The translations under genes and the position numbers were made by a program. DNA of 30,676 nt, taken from the NCBI GenBank assembly GCA_002433075.1, contig DJHM01000032.1:84506-115181 (forward strand). The letters run 5' to 3'. This DNA comes from Latescibacteria bacterium UBA6620. GTDB lineage: Bacteria > Latescibacterota > UBA2968. Shown in pieces: positions 6,639-14,934 of the stretch. Position 1 is the first letter of the stretch; each line of letters begins with the position of its first letter. The notes beneath the pieces were generated by a model. The model had not been told where the DNA came from. It worked only from the letters and a program-made list of their open reading frames with translations, and did no database searches.

Positions 6639-7007
6639 GCCTTCGAGTGGGAAACCCTCGATGGTGATCCGATGCATATACCGCCGCTGTCCCGGATAGT
6701 CGTTCAGAGCCCGGTGCCAGGTCACACGGTTGTCCCACATCGCGATCGACCCTTTCTCCCAGCGGAACCGGCACGTGAACTCCGGATTCGCGGCGTGATC
6801 GTAGAGAAACTCGAGCAGACTCTTCGACTCCGCTTCCGTCCAACCGTCGATCCGCACGGTGAAGCTTCGATTCACATACAGTGCGGGCCGATCGGTATTC
6901 GGATGGCGGATGATCACGGGGTGAAGCGCGTCCTGTGTAGCTTCATCCGGGTTGCCGATGCGATCGCCACCCTTTCTCTCCCCTCGCGCCTTGCCGAACA
7001 CGGCCAC
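6639..7007 (-). pseudogene. TauD/TfdA-family dioxygenase remnant (C-terminal part)
   Basis: About 120 residues match the C-terminal half of TauD-type Fe(II)/2-oxoglutarate dioxygenases. They run from ALHPVIIRHP and PALYVNRSFT through FRWEKGSIAMWDNRVTWHRA (distal iron His) to QRRYMHRITIEG (2-oxoglutarate Arg). The N-terminal half with the H-x-D iron site is absent, so the product cannot be an active oxygenase. The 5' end meets the truncated dienelactone hydrolase at about 7007. The 3' end has no stop and runs in frame through the vapBC2 operator into the vapB2 gene. It looks like a decaying fragment truncated at both ends. Confidence 0.7.
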
Positions 7008-7690
7008 CCCTGGTTGATCCGTTCATCCTTTTCGCCATAGTGGATCAGCAGGGAGCCCTTGCTCTTCGGCACTTCCGTCAACGCCGCAGGCCGACCATAG
7101 AACGGAACCACGGCCCGATTGATTTCCGGAATCCTTGCCGCCAAGGTGTTGGAGACCTCGCCCCCGTAGCAGAACCCGACCACCCCCACCTTCCCGTCGC
7201 ACCCGGGGTGCGCGTGAAGAAATCGCGCCGCCGCGACGAAGTCCTGCATCTTCTTCTCGCCGTCCAGTTGTCGCTGTAGAATCCGGCCTTCGTCGTCCGT
7301 TCCGGGATATCCACCCAGGGACGCCAGGACATCCGGTGCCAGTACGATATATCCCGCGTTCGCCACACGTCGAGCCACATCGGCGACATACGGGGTCAAA
7401 CCACGGTTTTCGTGAACAACCAGGACGCCGGGAAGCTTGCCCTCCAACTCTGCTGGCCGCACGAGATACGCATTCGTCTTTTCGTACCCTTCAGGCGACG
7501 GATAAGCCACGAACTCGGTCTCGATCCGGTCGTCGTCTTCAGGTACCTGCTGGGCCAGGGCATAGTCGGGCTGGAGACTGTCGAGCAGAGCGGCCGCCGT
7601 CGTGCCGCCAACCGCGAACTTCGCTGCTCGATCCAGGAAGCCACGCCGGTCGGTCTGCCCGTGAACGTATTCCTCGTAGAGGTCCAGCAC
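6914..7690 (-). pseudogene. Tat-exported dienelactone hydrolase, C-terminally truncated
   Basis: Dienelactone-hydrolase family alpha/beta hydrolase of the YghX type. A twin-arginine signal (TDRRGFLDRAAKFAVGG, residues 13-29) leads to periplasmic export. The domain then shows GVLVVHENRGL (88-98), the nucleophile Cys174 in GVVGFCYGGE and Asp222 in GEKDERI. Homology stops at about residue 228 (position 7007); the normal last 65-70 residues, including the catalytic His, are replaced by an unrelated Arg-rich tail read out of frame across the TauD remnant. The product is therefore probably inactive. The start is GTG at 7690, but in-frame homology continues upstream (TFDFDREV), with a purine-rich GGGGAG near 7720, so a rarer start near 7711 is possible. 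Confidence 0.7.
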
Positions 7691-7781
7691 TTCCCGATCG
7701 AAGTCGAACGTGGTTAATCTCCCCTTTTTTCAACCCCTTATGTCGATTGGATACCCATCACACGAACAGCACCCCCTATTA

Positions 7782-7822
7782 ACGAGAATGATTATTGACA
7801 AGCAAACCCGTCCGTGTATCAT
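7782..7822 (+). promoter_or_regulatory. perR promoter with a Fur/PerR-type box
   Basis: TTGACA (7795-7800) and TATCAT (7817-7822) are 16 bp apart. The box GAGAATGATTATTG (about 7784-7797) overlaps the -35 and matches the AAT-N-ATT core of Fur-family sites. It sits between the divergent dienelactone hydrolase and perR genes, so it could control both. The position is the one expected for autoregulation. Confidence 0.6.
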
Positions 7823-7847
7823 ACCGCCACTCTCGCGGAGGATCTTC

Positions 7848-8321
7848 CTGAAACACACGACCGACCAGACCATCCATACGGCCAGTCAACGATTGCGCAG
7901 AGCCGGATACCGAGTCACGCAGCAGCGCCTGGCCGTTTACGCTTTCCTCGACGGCAACCGGTCGCACCCGACGGTAGAGGACATTCACGCGGGCGTCAAA
8001 GAAGATTTTCCACGAATGAGCATCGCGACTGTCTACAAATCGGTCGAGTCCCTCGTCGACGTCGGTCTGGTGAAGCCCATCCACCTCGGTCACGCGGCAA
8101 CCCGGTTCGACGCGACCACCGAAGATCACGCCCATTTCAGATGCATCACCTGCAACGAGATCACTGATGTGCCGATGGGTGAGGTACCCGCTCCCGGGAA
8201 TGGGCTCGATCGACACGAGATCATTGGTTCCAGCGTCGAGTTTTACGGCTTCTGCACGCGTTGCCGACGGCACAAACTCGGTCTCGCTCCGGAAGAACCA
8301 CAGGCACAAAAACTAGGGTAA
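7848..8321 (+). CDS. perR: Peroxide-sensing Fur-family repressor PerR
   Basis: A 157-residue metal-dependent repressor. The winged helix carries 'RLRRAGYRVTQQRLAVYAFL' and 'FPRMSIATVYKSVESL'. All five regulatory-metal ligands of Bacillus PerR can be aligned: His40, Asp88, His94, His96 and Asp107; the last is Asp, as in PerR, not Glu as in Fur. Cys99/Cys102 and Cys136/Cys139 form the structural zinc site. The start is placed at CTG 7848: GGAGG lies six bases upstream, and the in-frame ATG at 7788 is upstream of the promoter -10. katG follows 56 nt later in the same direction, which supports a peroxide-response unit. The repressor role is by family knowledge; the CTG start is inference. Confidence 0.85.
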   Translation: MKHTTDQTIHTASQRLRRAGYRVTQQRLAVYAFLDGNRSHPTVEDIHAGVKEDFPRMSIATVYKSVESLVDVGLVKPIHLGHAATRFDATTEDHAHFRCITCNEITDVPMGEVPAPGNGLDRHEIIGSSVEFYGFCTRCRRHKLGLAPEEPQAQKLG

Positions 8322-8377
8322 CGTATTAAAGCGCCGCGCAGGGCGGCAATTCGTACCGATCCAAAAGGAGTTGGAAG

Positions 8378-10555
8378 ATGGCAGAAAACGGGAAGTGCCC
8401 GTTCCACTCGGGCGGGAACACATCCGTCGGGTCCAGGTCGAACAAGGACTGGTGGCCGAATCAGCTGAACCTGAAGATTCTTCACCAGAACACGCCTCAA
8501 TCCGATCCGATGGGCGATTCGTTCAACTACGCCGAAGAATTCAAGACGCTTGATCTCGATGCGGTCAAGAAAGACATCGTCGATGTCCTCACGACCTCGC
8601 AGGACTTCTGGCCCGCCGACTACGGCCACTACGGTCCTCTGATGATCCGGATGACCTGGCACGCTGCCGGCACCTACCGTATCGGCGATGGCCGTGGCGG
8701 CGCGGGCTCCGGTCAGCTTCGCTTTGCGCCCCTCAACAGCTGGCCCGACAACACCAACCTCGACAAGGCCCGTCGCCTGCTGTGGCCCGTCAAACAGAAG
8801 TACGGCCTGAAGCTCTCGTGGGCAGACCTGCAGGTTCTTGCCGGGAACTGCGCCCTGGAATCGATGGGGTTTAAAACCTTCGGTTTCGGTGGTGGGCGCG
8901 AAGACGTCTACGAGCCCGAAGATGACGTGAACTGGGGTGCCGAAGGCGAGTGGCTCGCGGACGAGCGCTACAGCGGCGAACGCGATCTCGCCGACCCTCT
9001 CGGCGCCGTCCAGATGGGACTGATCTACGTCAACCCCGAGGGACCGAACGGTGAGCCGAGCGCGCTCAAGGCGGCCGTCGACATCAAGGAAACTTTCCGT
9101 CGTATGGCGATGGACGATGAAGAGACCGTGGCCCTTATCGCCGGCGGACACACCTTCGGCAAGACACACGGCGCGGGGGATGCCGCACTCGTCGGCCCCG
9201 AGCCCGAAGGCGCTACGTTGGAAGAGCAGGGACTCGGTTGGAAGAGCAGCCACGCCAGCGGCAAGGGCGGCGACACGATCACCAGCGGGCTGGAAGGCGC
9301 TTGGACACCCACCCCGACCCAGTGGGACAACAGCTTCTTCGAGACCCTTTTCAAGTATGACTGGGATCTGACGAAGAGTCCTGCCGGCGCACAGCAGTGG
9401 ATTCCGACGGATACCGATGCGGCCACGGTACCGGACGCCCACGATTCATCGAAAAAGCACGTCCCCATTATGCTCACGACGGACCTCGCGCTCCGAATGG
9501 ATCCGGACTACGAAAAGATCTCCCGGCGCTTCCTCGAGAATGCGGACGATTTCGCTGAAGCGTTCGCGAGGGCGTGGTTCAAGTTGACGCACCGCGATAT
9601 GGGGCCCGTCGCCCGGTATCTCGGCACAGAGGTGCCCACGGAGTCATTGATCTGGCAGGATCCTGTCCCCACGGTCGATCACGCAGTCATCGACGACGCG
9701 GACGTCGGGACCCTCAAGGAGAAGATCCTCGCGTCCGGCCTGTCCGTCTCCCAGCTGGTCTCGACCGCCTGGGCGTCGGCATCCACTTATCGTGACACGG
9801 ACAAGCGTGGTGGGGCGAACGGAGCCCGCATCCGACTGGCGCCGCAGAAAAACTGGGACGTTAACAACCCGGCCGACCTGGCCAGCGTCCTCGGCACCCT
9901 CGAGAGCGTACAGGCTGACTTCAACGGCTCACTGTCCGGTGGGAAGAAAGTATCCCTGGCGGACGTCATCGTCGCCGGTGGTTGCGCGGCCGTGGAGAAG
10001 GCGGCCAAGGATGCGGGCTACGATGTGCAGGTCCCGTTCTCACCTGGTCGAACGGATGCGACGCAGGAGAACACCGACGAAGAATCCTTCGCCGTCCTCG
10101 AGCCGAGAGCGGACGGATTCCGGAACTTCGCACCCGAAGGACTGAACGGGCTGGCCGCGGATCTCCTCGTGGATCGAGCCTATATGCTGACCCTGACCGC
10201 TCCCGAGATGACGGCGCTCGTCGGTGGGTTGCGCGTCCTGGGTGCCAACGCCGGAGGTTCTTCGCACGGTGCGTTCACGGATCGATCGGGAACGTTGACC
10301 AACGACTTCTTCGTCAACCTGCTCGACAACGACACGTCGTGGGAGCCCGCATCCGATGGCACCTATGAAGGCAAGGACGCGTCAGGCTCGGTGAAGTGGA
10401 CGGGAACCACCGTCGACCTCGTCTTCGGATCGAACTCCCAGCTTCGCGCCATCGCCGAAGTCTACGCGTGCGACGATGCCGGGCAGGCGTTCGCCAGTGA
10501 TTTCGCAGCCGCCTTTGCGAAGGTGATGGACCTCGATCGATTCGACCTCGCCTGA
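8378..10555 (+). CDS. katG: Catalase-peroxidase KatG
   Basis: A 725-residue bifunctional haem enzyme that removes hydrogen peroxide by catalase and peroxidase reactions. The N-terminal domain has distal Arg91, Trp94 and His95 in IRMTWHAAGTYR, proximal His258 in AGGHTFGKTHGAG, and the Met-Tyr-Trp crosslink residues Trp94, Tyr217 (GLIYVNPEGP) and Met243. The C-terminal duplicated domain, which lacks haem, is complete (LVSTAWASASTYRDTDKRGG and KKVSLADVIVAGGCAAVE). Length and motifs are those of an intact enzyme. AAGGAG lies eight bases before the ATG. It sits behind perR and ahead of a strong terminator, so perR-katG is probably one peroxide-induced unit. No signal peptide, so cytoplasmic. Confidence 0.97.
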   Translation: MAENGKCPFHSGGNTSVGSRSNKDWWPNQLNLKILHQNTPQSDPMGDSFNYAEEFKTLDLDAVKKDIVDVLTTSQDFWPADYGHYGPLMIRMTWHAAGTYRIGDGRGGAGSGQLRFAPLNSWPDNTNLDKARRLLWPVKQKYGLKLSWADLQVLAGNCALESMGFKTFGFGGGREDVYEPEDDVNWGAEGEWLADERYSGERDLADPLGAVQMGLIYVNPEGPNGEPSALKAAVDIKETFRRMAMDDEETVALIAGGHTFGKTHGAGDAALVGPEPEGATLEEQGLGWKSSHASGKGGDTITSGLEGAWTPTPTQWDNSFFETLFKYDWDLTKSPAGAQQWIPTDTDAATVPDAHDSSKKHVPIMLTTDLALRMDPDYEKISRRFLENADDFAEAFARAWFKLTHRDMGPVARYLGTEVPTESLIWQDPVPTVDHAVIDDADVGTLKEKILASGLSVSQLVSTAWASASTYRDTDKRGGANGARIRLAPQKNWDVNNPADLASVLGTLESVQADFNGSLSGGKKVSLADVIVAGGCAAVEKAAKDAGYDVQVPFSPGRTDATQENTDEESFAVLEPRADGFRNFAPEGLNGLAADLLVDRAYMLTLTAPEMTALVGGLRVLGANAGGSSHGAFTDRSGTLTNDFFVNLLDNDTSWEPASDGTYEGKDASGSVKWTGTTVDLVFGSNSQLRAIAEVYACDDAGQAFASDFAAAFAKVMDLDRFDLA

Positions 10556-10576
10556 GGCACTCTGCACCTGAAATGG

Positions 10577-10613
10577 AAATGGCTCACGCATTCCTGCGTG
10601 AGCCATTTTTTCT
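10577..10613 (+). terminator. Rho-independent terminator of katG
   Basis: A 14-bp stem (ATGGCTCACGCA core at 10579-10590 with its complement at 10595-10606, extended by A-T pairs), a four-base loop and a TTTTTTCTTT tail. It lies 21 nt after the katG stop. Confidence 0.92.
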
Positions 10614-10630
10614 TTGCGATGTCGATGCCC

Positions 10631-10750
10631 CATCGTGGGGGGCAGATAAATCAACCATCGCGGATCGATCGAGTAGCGACTCATCACCTCCAGCGCAGCC
10701 ACGGCACGTTCTTCTCGGATCGTGATCGGATGGGAGAATCGCGTCTCCAC
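10631..10750 (-). pseudogene. Fragment of a polynucleotide kinase-phosphatase (PNKP)
   Basis: About 40 residues read TRFSHPITIREERAVAALEV followed by MSRYSIDPRWLIYLPPTM. This resembles the linker segment ahead of the ligase domain in bacterial PNKP repair proteins, as I remember the family. The segment starts just after an in-frame TAG and ends by running into the katG terminator; no other part of the gene is present. A 40-residue piece of an 850-residue protein can only be a relic. The match is from memory and should be searched. Confidence 0.5.
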
Positions 10751-10777
10751 GATCTATGTTTGTGTGTCAAACGCGTA

Positions 10778-10799
10778 GATCGCGGAGGCGCCCGCGATC
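10778..10799. repeat. Inverted repeat in the katG-dehydratase intergenic region
   Basis: GATCGCGG and CCGCGATC are separated by six bases. The rest of 10614-10960, apart from the PNKP fragment, shows no gene or clear promoter that I can support. Confidence 0.4.
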
Positions 10800-10960
10800 C
10801 AATGGCACCTGGGCGGTGCACTGATTCGGAAGGAGCCGGCTTCGCCAGGCCCTCAGATCATTTTGGAGATGGTCTCGAAGCTGACAAAGTTTAAGGCCAC
10901 CTGCATATTGTTACCGTTCGAACGAAACGTCCGTCACACCACGCCTGAGGAATTTGTCAT

Positions 10961-12070
10961 ATGCTCGTTGCCCCGAACGAAACCATTAAAGTCACCGGTA
11001 TCGAAACCTTCGTCCTCACCAACTCCTGGGTCTTCGTCAAGATCGTGACCGACGCCGGAATCGAGGGCTGGGGCGAAATGCTCAAGGACGACGCCAGGGC
11101 CTGTGCGGCTGGCGCGAAGGAAGTCGAGGCTTACCTCGTCGGCCAGGACCCACGCAGAGTGACCCACCACTGGCAGGCCATCCATCGCGGTGCCTTCTAT
11201 CGAGGGGGGCCCATTAAGACCGCCATCTCGTCCGGAATCGACCAGGCGCTCTGGGACATTACTGGAAAGTGCTACGGCTTGCCTGTCTATAAGCTCTTCG
11301 GCGGCCCGACACGCGATCGGGTTCGAGTCTACGGCCAGGTCGACGAAAAGACGGGTGTGAACGCGATGAAGGTGGGACCACAGACCTCGCGAAAAGCCTT
11401 CAAGTACGTCGAGGGTCCGCTGTTCGTCGGTGAGGTCACCGAGCGTTTCGCCGCGCTGCGGGAACAGCACGGACCGGGCGTCGACATCGGCGTCGACTTT
11501 CATGGGGCCGTCCAGCCCCCGACCGCCGCTCTCCTCATCAAGGCCCTGGAACCCTACCAGCCCTGGTTCTACGAGGAAGTCGTTCAGGCCCTCAACGTCG
11601 GCGTGATGGCCGAGCTCGCCGCAAAAACCCACATCCCCCTCGCCACCGGGGAACGCGTCTTCACCAAATGGGGATTCCGCGAACTGCTCGAGAAACGCGC
11701 TGCCACCATCCTCCAACCCGATATCTGCTACGCCGGTGGCATCACCGAACTCAAAATCATCGCCGGAATGGCGGAGGCCTACTACACCCCGATGGCGCCA
11801 CACAACCCCCAGGGTCCTTGCTCCCTCGCTTCGAGTCTCCAACTCGCCGCCTGTATCCCGAACTTTCTCGCGCAGGAACGCGGAGACAACGAATACGAGG
11901 AGCTGCTCGCCAAACCCTTGCCACCCGTGAAGGACGGTTATCGCCCGATCCCGACGGACCCCGGCCTGGGAATCACAATCGACGAGGACAAGGTGAGAGC
12001 GATGGAGGGCGATCCTCGACCGTATGTGGCTCAGTTCGATCCCGACGACGGATCCGTCGTGGACTGGTAG
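10961..12070 (+). CDS. Mandelate racemase/muconate lactonizing family, D-galactonate dehydratase-like
   Basis: A 369-residue enolase-superfamily enzyme most like D-galactonate dehydratase DgoD; members remove a proton next to a carboxylate and eliminate water from sugar acids. Motifs are GWGE (37-40), the AFYRGGPIKTAISSGIDQAL block (79-97), Asp179 and His181 in VDFHG, Glu205 in FYEEVV, Glu231 in TGERVF and His281 in MAPHNPQGP. Asp179/Glu205/Glu231 bind Mg2+, while His181 and His281 are the acid/base pair, each four positions below the E. coli DgoD numbering. The usual EEPV reads EEVV, a small change at the ligand. GAGGA lies eight bases before the ATG. A hairpin follows the stop. It probably feeds a 2-keto-3-deoxy sugar acid into metabolism; the exact acid is not decided. 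Confidence 0.9.
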   Translation: MLVAPNETIKVTGIETFVLTNSWVFVKIVTDAGIEGWGEMLKDDARACAAGAKEVEAYLVGQDPRRVTHHWQAIHRGAFYRGGPIKTAISSGIDQALWDITGKCYGLPVYKLFGGPTRDRVRVYGQVDEKTGVNAMKVGPQTSRKAFKYVEGPLFVGEVTERFAALREQHGPGVDIGVDFHGAVQPPTAALLIKALEPYQPWFYEEVVQALNVGVMAELAAKTHIPLATGERVFTKWGFRELLEKRAATILQPDICYAGGITELKIIAGMAEAYYTPMAPHNPQGPCSLASSLQLAACIPNFLAQERGDNEYEELLAKPLPPVKDGYRPIPTDPGLGITIDEDKVRAMEGDPRPYVAQFDPDDGSVVDW

Positions 12071-12075
12071 CAATA

Positions 12076-12100
12076 CGTCCTCGTGCAGAGCACGAGGACG
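12076..12100. terminator. Hairpin between convergent genes
   Basis: A perfect 11-bp stem (CGTCCTCGTGC, loop AGA, GCACGAGGACG), five bases after the dehydratase stop and before the 3' end of PhyH 2. No clear T-tract follows. The core GTGC-AGA-GCAC resembles two hairpins near 16.5-16.65 kb. Confidence 0.6.
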
Positions 12101-12198
12101 AGAGCGGTCGAAAATGAGAAAACAGACTCCGGTGTTCGGGACATTCTCGACGACCGGGGCAGGTGTTACGGTTCACCTACTTTGCATTTTGCATTGTT

Positions 12199-13254
12199 CT
12201 ATTGGTTCCGCACGGCCTCCGACCAATCCCGCCACAGATCCCCCTGCGGATCCCGCATCACCACATCGTCGGGTAAAGACTCCGGTGTCTTTGCGAACGC
12301 ATAGATCGCCGCCTGCCGCATCACATCCGACCGCGTGTTCTGCCCTGCCATATGCAACAGATTCGCGTGCCACAGGACCACCGAGCCCGCAGGTCCCGCC
12401 GTCACGACCGGCTCCGTATCCGCCTTGATGTCCGGAAGCGGTGGCGCCGTGTAACCGTTCCATTCCGAGACTCGCCCGGACCCTTCCTCGCGAAGCACGG
12501 CTTCCCAATAGTCCCAGATACGGCGGTGACTTCCAGGCCAGAGCGTCAGCCCGCCAGCCAGCGGCGGAACGTCGTCAACGTAGACAGCCGTCTGAAGCCG
12601 CCAGTGCGTCTCGAACAACGCCTCGGCGTGAGCGCCACCGAAATTTTCCTTCGGGGGGGGGCTGTTCGGCAGGGTACAGTAAAGCCCGCGTGCACCCTGT
12701 GCGTTCATCCAGACGGGCCCTGTCTTTGGCAAGCGCAGCGTCTCCGACTTCCCCGTAGCCTTACCCGTCCACGTCTCCACGTCAGCCCCCAGGTGCGTCT
12801 CCATTCCCTGGATGTTGCCCTCCGTCATCAGACACGGACCGGTCGTGATACCCTCATCATCCACCCCCGCCGGCCAGACCACCTCACCTTCACCCAGCAG
12901 TTGTTCCGCCACATTCCACACCGAGCGTACGGCAGCGTCCAACAGGAGCTGTTCCGCCCCGTTCCGCGTGAAGAGCCGGTGACCGTTCCCGAAGAAATAG
13001 GCGTCTCCACCCTCCTTCGGTCGCTGCTCTCGATCGGCCTCCCCTTTGGCGAACGGAACCCACGTCGACGGATCGTCCCGTTTCATTTGAGGCCGATGCT
13101 CCGCGATCGTGTCCCACAGCTGATCCCGTACCTGTCCGCAGAGATCCGGGTCGAGCACGGCGGGCAGCACAAGGAGCCCGTCACGTTTGAACTGCGCGAT
13201 CTGGCTCTCGGTAAGTTTCTCGACCTGATGAAGCGTGAATGCAGACTCACCCAT
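12199..13254 (-). CDS. Phytanoyl-CoA dioxygenase (PhyH) family protein 2
   Basis: A 351-residue member of the PhyH Fe(II)/2-oxoglutarate oxygenases. The N-terminal 'LTESQIAQFKRDGLLVLPAV' segment (14-33) is typical. The likely first iron motif is His209-Ala-Glu211 in GGAHAEALFETHW, i.e. H-x-E rather than H-x-D. Next come VYVDDVPPLAGGLTLWPGSH (224-243), the distal His301 in WHANLLHMAGQN and Arg313 for 2-oxoglutarate. The product is longer than PhyH 1 by an insertion between the N-terminus and the iron motif. It lies convergent to the dehydratase and downstream of the propeller gene in the same direction (80-nt gap), suggesting joint transcription with that gene. Its substrate is unknown. Confidence 0.85.
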   Translation of the reverse strand: MGESAFTLHQVEKLTESQIAQFKRDGLLVLPAVLDPDLCGQVRDQLWDTIAEHRPQMKRDDPSTWVPFAKGEADREQRPKEGGDAYFFGNGHRLFTRNGAEQLLLDAAVRSVWNVAEQLLGEGEVVWPAGVDDEGITTGPCLMTEGNIQGMETHLGADVETWTGKATGKSETLRLPKTGPVWMNAQGARGLYCTLPNSPPPKENFGGAHAEALFETHWRLQTAVYVDDVPPLAGGLTLWPGSHRRIWDYWEAVLREEGSGRVSEWNGYTAPPLPDIKADTEPVVTAGPAGSVVLWHANLLHMAGQNTRSDVMRQAAIYAFAKTPESLPDDVVMRDPQGDLWRDWSEAVRNQ

Positions 13255-13298
13255 AGACTTGGGTTCCTCTTCGAATCGAAATGTAGATGAACGGTCCA

Positions 13299-13324
13299 GT
13301 CACCCTGAGCGCAGTCGAAGGGCG
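13299..13324. repeat. Dispersed phrase repeat (CCCTTCGACTGCGCTCAGGG type)
   Basis: Read on the minus strand, CCCTTCGACTGCGCTCAGGG followed by TGAC. This type of phrase recurs between genes in many environmental bacterial genomes, as I recall. A diverged copy is at 27035-27061. It sits in the 80-bp gap between the propeller gene and PhyH 2. Confidence 0.5.
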
Positions 13325-13334
13325 GCTGGATCCA

Positions 13335-14894
13335 CTACGCATCAGAGATGCGGTATGAGTACAACTCCGCGTTCTTCATATAAAATCGGAAACGCGTGTA
13401 TCCCACGATCGTGTTGACCGCGTTGTTCCCGTTCCACGACACGACGTGATTCACGTCGTCGCCCGTAAAGCGATCGCAGTCTTCATGACGATACCCCGCC
13501 CAGTTGTTCTCCATCGCGTCGACCACTTCCACATCGATATACCCGTTCTTCTCGCAGCGCCCGTTGAGGATCAGCTTTTCGCCAGTGGAGAACTGGGGAG
13601 CGGTGCAGATGATGCCCTCCCGAATCCCCGCATCGAGCGACACGAACCCATCCACCCGCATCGTCGCCAGACCCAACGCCTCATTCAATTCATCGATCGT
13701 CAGCTCCGTCTCGGGTGTATCCAGTTCCTGCGACTTGCCGACCGTATGCCAGTCGTGATGAAAGTCGGCTCCGCCGTAGAAAATGAAATGCCGATCACCC
13801 ACGCGAAATGGCGGAATCACCGTATCCATCTGAAACTCGTCCCACGACCCCTCACCCCCACGCGGGATCACCCACGGTCCGTGCGGATAGTGGTTCCAGT
13901 CCACACCATCGTGACTGTAAACCAGTTCGGTGTCCTTCGTGTTCGCCACCATATGGAACACCGGCATCAGGCCACAGTGATACCGCCCCATCCTGAAGGG
14001 AGCCAGCGCGTAAAACGCGTCATCCAGATTGTGTCCCGTGCCTGGCGCCAGCACCCGCACCGGATCGGACCACGTGATCAGATCCTCGCTCTCGATGCGA
14101 TAGACCGCTCGTTTCGGAATCCACCCGAAGGGCTGTGAGGGATAGTGTTTCACGAACCACTGGTCCGCGTCCGGATTCCCCGTCTCCGCCGCGTAGTGCG
14201 CTCTCCCGTAGATCACGTAATTTCCAAGATCTTCGTCCCACAGCATCGTCAGCACATCGCTTCCCCAGATCGTGCTGACAGGATTCTGCTCTTCCAGCGT
14301 CCAGTTCAGACCGTCCGGCGAGTAGGCCAGACAAAGGCCGAGCGAGTGGGAATGGGTGATCGTCGTCTTCTTCGGGCGATTGACGTTCACCTTCTCCGGC
14401 AGGAAGGCCATCTTGTAGCGTCGGCCGGCGTCAACATCGTGGTCGTCCCGGATGACACACAGCGCGACAGGGGTTCCGAACGTATCGTCCCACGGAATCC
14501 GGTTCGTGTCGTTCCCGTTTACCACCTCTGCCCCCAGCGCCGGCTTTCCCCAATGGACGCCGTCGGAAGATTCCGCGTAGGTGATCCTGGGATGGGCCTG
14601 TCCCTCCGCGCCACCGCCCTCGAACGCCATAAACGTGAAATCCAGATACCAGCACCGAAAGGTCCCATCCGGTTCCTGGATCATCGACACCGTCGTGTTG
14701 AAGTGCGGGTTCACCTCCCACGGCTGGTCACGGCGAAGCACGGGATTGGCTTCGTGTTTCGCTGGCTGATGATGCGTTCGGGTGATATTCTTCACCCACT
14801 CCACGACCGTGTCGTCTAGAAAGTACTGCGTCTGATCGCCGATTCGCTCGTAGTGCTTCGCTGGATCGTACGTCGTAATCATTGTGTGTCCCAT
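13335..14894 (-). CDS. Glycosidase-like five-bladed beta-propeller protein
   Basis: A protein of 519 residues from the first ATG, or 515 from ATG 14882; GGGA lies six bases before the second, which I slightly prefer. The sequence has the rhythm of GH32/GH43-type propellers. It shows a FLDDTVVE strand (25-32), KHEANPVL (46-53), and repeated S-x-DG-xx-W turns: SSDGVHW, SPDGLNW, EDLITWSDP and SHDGVDW. The C-terminal 120 residues form a beta-sandwich-like domain (GFVSLDAGIREG ... TGEKLILNGR). No signal peptide is seen, so it may work in the cytoplasm. Proteins of this form are recorded as hypothetical or as glycosyl hydrolases; the catalytic acids cannot be assigned with certainty. It diverges from the mutarotase gene across only about 40 bp, so the two are probably co-regulated. 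Confidence 0.6.
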   Translation of the reverse strand: MGHTMITTYDPAKHYERIGDQTQYFLDDTVVEWVKNITRTHHQPAKHEANPVLRRDQPWEVNPHFNTTVSMIQEPDGTFRCWYLDFTFMAFEGGGAEGQAHPRITYAESSDGVHWGKPALGAEVVNGNDTNRIPWDDTFGTPVALCVIRDDHDVDAGRRYKMAFLPEKVNVNRPKKTTITHSHSLGLCLAYSPDGLNWTLEEQNPVSTIWGSDVLTMLWDEDLGNYVIYGRAHYAAETGNPDADQWFVKHYPSQPFGWIPKRAVYRIESEDLITWSDPVRVLAPGTGHNLDDAFYALAPFRMGRYHCGLMPVFHMVANTKDTELVYSHDGVDWNHYPHGPWVIPRGGEGSWDEFQMDTVIPPFRVGDRHFIFYGGADFHHDWHTVGKSQELDTPETELTIDELNEALGLATMRVDGFVSLDAGIREGIICTAPQFSTGEKLILNGRCEKNGYIDVEVVDAMENNWAGYRHEDCDRFTGDDVNHVVSWNGNNAVNTIVGYTRFRFYMKNAELYSYRISDA

Positions 14895-14907
14895 CGACTA
14901 CGTGTGA

Positions 14908-14924
14908 GGTCGGGCCCACCGACC
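14908..14924. promoter_or_regulatory. Inverted repeat in a very short divergent intergenic region
   Basis: GGTCGG and CCGACC are separated by five bases, directly before the Shine-Dalgarno GGGAGG (14925-14930) of the mutarotase gene and within 15-26 bp of the propeller gene start. It may be an operator for both genes or a hairpin affecting translation. Confidence 0.35.
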
Positions 14925-14934
14925 GGGAGGCAAC

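Noticed and set aside
8243..9442. A 399-codon open frame antisense to katG
   Set aside because: It lies wholly opposite katG (and the end of perR), has no recognisable motif or Shine-Dalgarno, and is explained by high-GC codon phase.
10598..10894. A 98-codon plus-strand frame after katG
   Set aside because: It begins inside the katG terminator, has no Shine-Dalgarno, and overlaps the PNKP relic on the other strand.
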